Positions 57,392 through 64,000 of a stretch of 64,000 bases of DNA are shown here, piece after piece (position 1 is the first letter of the stretch; each line of letters opens with the position of its first letter). Under the pieces are notes generated by a model, which saw only the letters and a list, made by a program, of their open reading frames with translations, did no database searches and had not been told where the DNA came from. Location of the stretch: the NCBI GenBank assembly GCA_030847615.1, contig JAUMIR010000002.1, positions 234,689,809-234,753,808 of the forward strand, written 5' to 3'. Position numbers and translations under genes: made by a program. The stretch is from Gambelia wislizenii. Taxonomy: Eukaryota > Chordata > Lepidosauria > Squamata > Crotaphytidae.

Positions 57392-58230
57392 GTCTACAAC
57401 TAGTCTTGATATAGGCAGAAATGAACTGGTGGGAGATTCCTCAAGTCAAATGGTCATGGCAGCAACTCTTAATGACTTCTCTGGAGGTAGGGAAGCTTCA
57501 GGAGTGGAGCCTATTCCCTGTTAAGGCTTTCCATCTTTCCATCATTCAGTTTAGCTTGCCCTTTTGAGTAGGTGAACTAGTATGCTGGTGACTTAGGTGT
57601 GCCGCTACATAGATCCCAAATTCCCATGCCTTGCATATTCAGGTGAAGGCAACTTCTATTAATTCAATTAGAGTTGAAGACATATAGGATGTAGAATCTA
57701 ATTATAACAGATAACAGTAGATTGCACACTACTATCTGGAATTTTCTGCTCCTGGCTGCCTCCAAGCCTTTTCTTTCAACAGCTTCTTAGAACAACATAG
57801 ATGATTGAGACATAGTGTTTGCATGATTCCCCTAAATAATGCTCTGAGGACTGCATGGCTGATCTTCTCAGAATTAAAAAAAAGGCCATAGGTACCGTGG
57901 CTATATGAGAAGGGTGATTTTGGAGAAATAGGCTGCTCAGAACCAACAGATTTGGTCTGCCTTCCCTTGACACCAGTGTGCAACCCAGGAAAAGGCTCAA
58001 GTGCAAGTTAAGTGCACCAATAGGACCTCTTGAAGCAATATTTCCACCATCAATAAAGTATATGCAAATGATTAGCCGAAACCTAACTTTTAATAATTTT
58101 GAGAAAGCAAAGGGACTACAAGGATAGAGAATATTTTTTTTAAAAGTCTAGTGCAAGTGTATCTGTATAACAAGGTTTCTCAACCAGGATCTCTTGGCAC
58201 CTCAGGGTTCCATGAGAGGTCATTAGGTTG
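57392..58230. other. Unassigned stretch
   Basis: No gene, RNA or clear element was recognised. Confidence 0.35.
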
Positions 58231-58232
58231 TG

Positions 58233-58234
<2 letters not shown>

Positions 58235-58264
<30 letters not shown>
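58235..58264 (+). repeat. (TA)n microsatellite
   Basis: About 14 pure TA units. Confidence 0.9.
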
Positions 58265-58266
<2 letters not shown>

Positions 58267-58283
58267 AGGGGGAGAGAGAGAGA

Positions 58284-58511
58284 GAGTTGTCCCTCCATAT
58301 CCACAGATTTGGTATCCAAGGATTTAAGTATTCACAGCTTAAAAATATTATTTTTAAAGAAAAATAATCTAAAAAGCAAACCTTGATTTTGCCATCTGAT
58401 ATAAGGGACACCATTTTGCTGTGCCATTGCATATAATGGGACTTGAGTATTCATGGATTTTGGTATCCACGGGGGTCCTGGAACCAAACCCCAGCAAATA
58501 TGAAGGGACAA

Positions 58512-58514
<3 letters not shown>
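58284..58514. mobile_element. Short pogo/Tigger-like element, copy B
   Basis: It has gttgtccctccatatccaca at the left and gaagggacaagtg at the right, followed by TA. The left CA is lost to a GA run. Confidence 0.75.

Positions 58515-58548
<34 letters not shown>
58515..58548 (+). repeat. (TG)n microsatellite
   Basis: About 15 TG units directly after the Tigger-like element. Confidence 0.9.
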
Positions 58549-58549
<1 letters not shown>

Positions 58550-58576
58550 TATTTCAAGGGTTCCTCCCAAGGTAAA

Positions 58577-58985
58577 ATAATAGAATCATAGAATTGCAGA
58601 GCTGGAAGAGACCACAAGGGCCATCCAGTCGAACCCCCTGCCACGCAGGAAATCACGATCAAAGCATCCCTGACAGATGGCCATCCAGCCTCTGTTTAAA
58701 GACCTCCAAGGAAGGAGACCCCACCACGCTCCGAGGGAGTGTGTTCCACTGCCGAACAGCTCTTACTGTCAAAAAGTTCCTCCTAATGTTGAGGTGGAAT
58801 CTCTGTTCCTGGAGCTTGCATCCATTGCTTCATGTTCCAGTCTCTGGAGCAGCAGAAAATAAGCTTGCTCCATCCTCAATGTGACACCCCTTCAAATACT
58901 TAAACTGGGCTATCATATCGCCCCTTAACCTTCTTTTTTCCAGGCTAAACATACCCAGCTCCCTAAGTCTTTCCTCATAAGGCAT
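58577..58985 (-). mobile_element. CR1-like LINE 3' end
   Basis: The plus strand reads agaatcatagaattgcagag, then ccatccagcctctgtttaaa and ctccctaagtctttcctc, the inverse of CR1. Confidence 0.85.
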
Positions 58986-59509
58986 TGCTATATAACATAG
59001 TTGTCCAAAAGGGATGCCATTCATTCATATTCTATCTCTCTCTCTCTGCCACCTCTTCAGCAAGTGTTTCAGAAAATCATCTGTGCCACCAGGATTCTAC
59101 AACACCCCCACGCACGCACAAACAATCCAATGTTTCAGGTCACACAACTTTATTCCTCTGGAATCAGGAGCACCTATAATTCTGGTTGACTCACTGGCTC
59201 TATATACTAAGGGATCCTTGTAAACAAATATCTGACACTGTCTGTCCACCAATGGAATGGAAACAGCTGGCAGAAGTATTTCCCTCCCCACTGTGTAGCC
59301 CCCAAATTTACTTAGGAGAGTGGAGGGGTCCCTCCAGAGACATGGGGCATGTCCAAGGAGGGAAGAAGGGCAAGAGGAAATTCACTTGTGTAGCTTGGGA
59401 ACTCGGAAGGCACTCATTTAAAAGGACCTTTGTACTAGGTATGCCTGATGACACAAATGGGCAAAAAAGCAGAGGTGGGAATCACGTGTCCCTCCAGATG
59501 TTGCTGAAG

Positions 59510-60070
59510 TACAACTCCATCCCTCCAAGACTTCACAGATGAACACTAGGACAGATGTGGCCAAGCAACATCAGAGAGTGGTCAAGATGGTAAATGTTAT
59601 TGATGAGGAAGCACGCACAAGCTAGGAGAGGCTGCAGCAATTAGCTTTTGCCTGAGCCAAATGGGAAGAGCAAAATTCTGTCCCCTCATCTTCTCTGCTG
59701 AATTCTCTCTGGCTTTTCTTCGCAAACGAAGATTCAGGAAGGACTCATCCCGCGCTTTCTGCAAGCGCGCTGATGACTAAAAAGGCCAATCCGAGATAAA
59801 CAAGTCCGGTTGCAAAAAGCACAGCAGAAGGTCTCCTTGGGTGATGTTTTTGGGTTGTGATTCTTTCTGCGTTGTCGTTTCTCTTCAAGACTTGTTCGTC
59901 GTGAATTGAGTAACAACTCGCTTTGAACTGAGTTTGCAGCAACTGAAGTGAGCTGAGAACAAAAGGGGGAAGTGAGGGGAGAAGAGAGAAACTGGGACAT
60001 TTTAAAAGCAGCAGAGAAGGCGGGATGGCAGAGGATTAATTGGGAGTGTCCTTGCTAAATTGGGAGAGCT
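59510..60070. repeat. Dispersed repeat shared with 31350-31700, split by a LINE
   Basis: The order matches 31350-31700 on both sides of the LINE at 59703-59912. Confidence 0.55.
59703..59912 (-). mobile_element. Zinc-finger-type LINE 3' end
   Basis: The minus strand encodes NRTCLSRIGLFSHQRACRK. It is flanked by a short tgaatt duplication. Confidence 0.8.
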
Positions 60071-60162
60071 GGAGGGTCCATGACTCCCAGATTTTTCACC
60101 ATTGGCTATAATATTGAGGACTGCTGGAGGAACAAATGATTCCCATTCCTAGTGTAAAAGTA

Positions 60163-60393
60163 CAGTTGTCCCTCCACATTCACAAATTTGACATTCACGG
60201 TTTTAAGTATTCATGGCTTGAAAATATTCTTTAAAAAAATAATAATCCAAAAAGCAAACCTTGATTTTGCCATCTTACATAAGGGACACCATTTTGCTAT
60301 GCCACTGCATATAATGGGACTTGAGTATTCACAGATTTGGGTATTCATGGGGGGTCCTGGAACCAAACCCCAGCGAATGTGAAGGGACAACTG
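60163..60393. mobile_element. Short pogo/Tigger-like element, copy C
   Basis: The ends are CAGTTGTCCCTCCACATTC and, inverted, CAGTTGTCCCTTCACATTC. TA lies on both sides (60161-60162, 60394-60395). This is the best-kept of the three copies. Confidence 0.85.
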
Positions 60394-60395
60394 TA

Positions 60396-61114
60396 CAGTT
60401 CTTTTCCTTTCTCTGCATTTCTGTTTAAAGGGTAAAAGTTGAACCTGGCAGGATGCCATTGCTCTTTGAGATTTGATCAGGAATAGGCCTATAATACCTC
60501 TCACTGAGAATCTCCCGCTCCTGGAACCTCTTTGCTTCCCTCCCTGCTAAAGCAAATCTGACACAGTGTCCTTGGGAGTAGATGAGGCCCTGGTATTCTG
60601 GAGAAGCGCTCAAGGCATGCATTCCCAATACAGAATTAATTTTGCCTCCAGGCGTGGGGAAAAAAAGGCATGAAGATTATGAATCAGATTATGGAAATGA
60701 ATCAAAATGCATTAGATAATCTTACCAGACTTCTTCAGTAGTTATATACCCAGCGGCACACACGTTCTTGTGTGCATGGCAGCCAGAAAGTGACTAAGCA
60801 AGATTTCTTGATGAATTCCTGAACAGTATCTCTCAGTCAAAGGCTTTTTTGTTTGTTGATGAGACTTTGATATCTGCAACCAGCCCACTCCCCACACCCC
60901 ACCACACACAAGCACATCATCATCTGATATTATCATCATTAAAAAAAAAAAAAGTTTCTCATTTGGAAGCCCTTAAGATATTTAATCTGAAGAGACACCT
61001 CTATATTTGCTGCTAATTTCTCCTTAGGTCAAATGTAAGTTATATGAAAAATAGGGTTATATGAGACTCTCTTGGAACTCTCTGCCCATACCCTTAAAGC
61101 CCCTATTCCTCCTT
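60396..61114. other. Unassigned stretch
   Basis: No gene or clear element was recognised; only short A-runs. Confidence 0.35.
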
Positions 61115-61117
61115 TCA

Positions 61118-61138
61118 CACATGCACACACACACACAC

Positions 61139-61172
<34 letters not shown>
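61118..61172 (+). repeat. (CA)n microsatellite
   Basis: About 27 CA units with one interruption (cg) near 61142. Confidence 0.9.
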
Positions 61173-61174
<2 letters not shown>

Positions 61175-62246
61175 GTGATGGCTGTTCTTGCATTGCCAGT
61201 AGGAAAAGTAAAAGAAGATTCCTACTAATGGACTTGATGGTTAGCCTAACAAACAACTACCCAAATCATTTTCTTCTTTCAATGGCATTTTTCATTTCCT
61301 CTAAGTTGCAGCCCATGTGCTGCCTGCAGCCTCTGGACCCTACTTTTGGGGCTCCTAAAGCCGCCCCCCCCCACTCACCCAAATTAAAAAAAAAAATCTT
61401 GGTGCATTTGTCATGCAATACCCCCCCAAAGCCACACAGAAAGCTGCCAGGCATGTGAAAACACTAAAAAATATCCCCACCCCAGACCCTGTACTATCTC
61501 GAAATATCTCGGTTTTTCTCTGCAGTCCTTCTCAAAATGGTGACAGGAAATGACATGACTGCAAAACTGAGGGTTTGGGGCTTGCTGTGGGGAGCGTGGC
61601 CCATGGGGAGCGGCTGGGGGGAATTAGCTCTTGGCCCCACACAGTTGCCCGTTCCAGCTCTAGGTAATGCAAAATGGACATCACCTTTGACACTCTTTTG
61701 GCACACTTTTTTATTCTTTATAGGTATTTAATCTGGAAATTTTGCCATCGTCTCTGACCACTAGCCTTTTATTTTTTCATAAGATTCTCTCCTCCACCTC
61801 CCAACATACAGCAGGTTAATTAATTTGAAGCAAATGTGTCTTATTGGCCCAAATAGCCATTTACATACAGCAAGGATGGGTAACTTTAGCTGCATGGTAG
61901 ACCAGCTTTCTGCTCCAGCACTCTCCACAGGGAGAGGCAGGTAAGAAATAATAATAATAATAATAATAATAATTATTATTATTATTATTGTTATTACTGG
62001 AGCTGCACAGACTTCCAAAAACTTGTAAAATCTGGGGGGAAACAAAATTTTACAAATGGTAAGATGTCCACTCCTGGTTTGAAAAGTGGATGGGTTTTTT
62101 GTGTGTGGGTGTTTTGGATATTTGGTTTTGCTCTTGGTTTTGATGTATATGTGGGGGAGAGGGGTTGGCACAATCATCCTAGACAAATTAATGAAAAACT
62201 GCCTACTCTTGTACCCTGCCTTGCTTCACAGTTGGTTTAAATAGAC
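61173..62246. other. Mostly unassigned stretch with a trinucleotide repeat
   Basis: At 61945-61996 (ATA)n turns directly into (TTA)n, so the tract is self-complementary. Nothing else was recognised. Confidence 0.4.
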
Positions 62247-62378
62247 ACTAATCCCCCTCACATATCCTCCCACACTAAGAACTGAACATCCAACACCTGA
62301 ATGCACAAATTTACACACTAATCCCCCTCACATATCCTCTCACCCTAAGTAACACCCAACAACTGAATACAGAAATTT
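62247..62378 (+). repeat. Two-copy tandem repeat, about 66-72 bp unit
   Basis: Both units begin acactaatccccctcacata and end in caaatttac or agaaatttac. It directly precedes the Penelope-like piece. Confidence 0.7.
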
Positions 62379-62560
62379 ACATGCTAATCCTCTTCAACAG
62401 GGACTCACAGTATATAAACCCCACACACACTCCGATCCAACCATTCTCTGAAGATGCCAGCCATAGACACAGGTGAAATGTCAGGAATAAACACTTCTAG
62501 AACATGGCCTCACAGCCCGGAAAAAGACACAAAAAACCAACAGGATAGGGATTCAAATGT
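62379..62560 (+). mobile_element. Penelope-like fragment
   Basis: It has a TATA-like cagtatataaacc, then ccattctctgaagatgccag and aacatggcctcacagcccgg, as in the copies at 39002 and 41553. Confidence 0.65.
62448..62482 (+). ncRNA. Hammerhead-ribozyme-like core
   Basis: CTGAAGA at 62448-62454 and GAAATGTC at 62475-62482, with a weakened stem II. Confidence 0.4.
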
Positions 62561-62670
62561 AGTAGATGGGTGCAGGACATGGTGGGCTAACTTCCATTGC
62601 TGCAAACTGAGTTTGCATTGCAAAAGACTTTTGCTGTAATGAAGGGGGTGTGCCATTCCTAGTAGATTCA

Positions 62671-63313
62671 GGACTTTATCAGACTAGGGTCTAAAAACTC
62701 TATAATTCCACTACTGAGGAAAGCGGAAACATAGTGGAATTATTATACTTACTATCACATGTTGCTGTAATCGCACGACACTACCATCATGGAATTATAG
62801 CACAACCACCACTAGCACTTTAAGGATGTGATTTTACTTCCATGATTTAGCATGGGCGAGATTTTGGTGGTTCTCGCAAGAAGATGCAACTTCAGTTAAA
62901 AACACTCCAAGCCCCTTAATTAACAAAGTAAATCAATACATGAACACTTAAATGAACCTAAAAATGTACACACAAAAGCAGACAATTCATTAAAAGAATA
63001 TCCTGTAGATCATGTTCATGTTCTCACCCAGAGGTTTTCTTACTGGGAATGGGGAGGGGGGAAAGAGGACCACCCCTTCACGCTGTAATCTTGCAATTAC
63101 AGCGGGATGTGTTTTCGCTCACTCTTCAATACTGCAAAAAGAGCGATATTGAGAGCTATTGACAGCTTGTCCCATCAATTAAAAGGCATGCATTATTAGC
63201 GGCTGGAGCACACAGTAACCACAGAAGGACAACAATGTTGTGCAATAGTGGGAACCCATTTGTGCTACCATGATGTCATAATTGTGCAATTATAGCTTCA
63301 TCTGATAAAGTCC
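62671..63313. mobile_element. 643-bp non-autonomous DNA element, TCA duplication
   Basis: The ends are GGACTTTATCAGA, exact inverted repeats of 13 bases. TCA lies at 62668-62670 and 63314-63316. No transposase frame is present. Confidence 0.8.
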
Positions 63314-63334
63314 TCAGAAAAAAGCAAAGTGCTG

Positions 63335-63565
63335 CAGTCTCTTGTCAAAATACCTCCAAACCCTATCTGATCTTTGAAGCTAGGGAGGGTAAGGCCTGGT
63401 TAATACTTGGATGGGAGACTACCAATGAAGGCCAGGTGCTGTAGGCTATATACCAGAGGAAGGAACTGGCAGAACCACCTGTGAGGATTCATTGCCAAAG
63501 AAAACACAATGAAAATGATGGGGTTGTCATTGCTCTACGGATAACCTGAAGGCACATCTCTCACA
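63335..63565 (+). mobile_element. 5S-rRNA-derived SINE
   Basis: The stretch gaagctagggagggtaaggc, then ggcctggttaatacttggat and gggagact, ending ggtgctgtaggct, follows vertebrate 5S rRNA including its internal control region. A non-5S 3' part follows, ending in aacctgaaggcaca. Many changes rule out a working 5S gene. Confidence 0.8.
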
Positions 63566-63667
63566 CAGAATGTCTCCTTCCATGCACGTTCTTCCTCATT
63601 AATAACTAACTGTAGCCATCTTGAACACAATCTGATGTTGATTGGCCATACATGTCTCCCTCTACAG

Positions 63668-64000
63668 TGTACAGATAAAGAACATTTAATTGCTAAGATG
63701 TATAAATTGTTGTTGAAAATGGAAATGGAAGAGGAAGAGGTTAAAGAATGCATGATAAAGTGGGCTCAAAATATTGGTTATAATATATAAATGGATTAGT
63801 GTAAGGGTCTGAAGTTTATTCTGAATTATGACCTTGGAGAAAATTTCTATAAGATAATGTATTGATGGTGTTTAGTGCCTGAAAGACTGTCTAAGATGTG
63901 TAAAGGATCTACTAATATGCATTGAAAGTATACAAGAGGAAACCTTTTACCATATGTGGAATAAAGGTGAAAAAAATATTAGACTCGGGGCTCGTCTAAA
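63668..64000 (+). mobile_element. L1-type LINE ORF2 fragment
   Basis: The plus-strand reading KEHLIAKMYKLLLKMEMEEE, then CMIKWAQNIGYNI and ENFYKIMY, matches the C-terminal part of L1 ORF2. In-frame stops show decay. It runs off the window. Confidence 0.7.

Noticed and set aside
61945..61996. Self-complementary trinucleotide tract as a regulatory hairpin
   Set aside because: A simple microsatellite switch from ATA to TTA explains it.
63335..63450. Possible 5S rRNA gene
   Set aside because: Many substitutions and a SINE tail; no terminator T-run in the right place.

Overview
This window is vertebrate nuclear DNA. It is AT-leaning, has spliced genes with GT-AG introns, and is packed with interspersed repeats. 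The repeat mix points to a squamate reptile, most likely a lizard: CR1, L2-like, L1 and BovB/RTE LINEs, tRNA-derived and 5S-derived SINEs, Penelope-like elements, pogo/Tigger-like and hAT elements, and many foldback DNA elements with 3-bp target duplications. The species cannot be fixed from the sequence alone.

One host protein-coding gene is supported. It is a complete type II keratin on the minus strand, from the ATG at 28876 to the stop at 4748, in nine exons of 432, 209, 61, 96, 165, 126, 221, 35 and 188 coding bases. The exons join in frame to give 510 residues, all introns are GT-AG, and the exon layout is the classic type II keratin layout. The protein has a glycine/serine-rich head, a rod of about 311 residues with intact helix-initiation and helix-termination motifs, and a glycine/serine-rich tail ending in a basic stretch. 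No cysteine is encoded. A TATA-like box lies near 29022-29030 and candidate poly(A) signals at 4065-4109, so the transcription unit is about 25 kb. The introns have been enlarged by transposons.

The layout is as follows. Positions 1-4040 lie downstream of the gene and hold nested CR1, BovB, SINE and DNA-element copies. Positions 4045-29000 are the keratin gene, whose introns hold SINEs, a Tigger-like element with a LINE inside it, and several hairpin-forming elements including a 351-bp near-perfect palindrome in intron 3. Positions 29000-64000 lie upstream. I found no second keratin there, only layered repeats: CR1 and L2-like LINEs, a zinc-finger LINE family with a (GA)n tail, Penelope-like pieces with hammerhead-ribozyme-like cores, Tigger and hAT elements, a second long palindrome, a CpG-rich element with promoter-like motifs, a 5S-derived SINE and an L1 fragment.

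The keratin would pair with type I keratins as a cytoplasmic filament subunit. The most distinctive material is the mobile-element biology: one large group of non-autonomous elements with 3-bp duplications and related ends, the foldback hairpins inside a transcribed gene, and the repeated hammerhead-like cores. Repeat calls come from reading motifs, ends and duplications by eye; family names are tentative unless stated.
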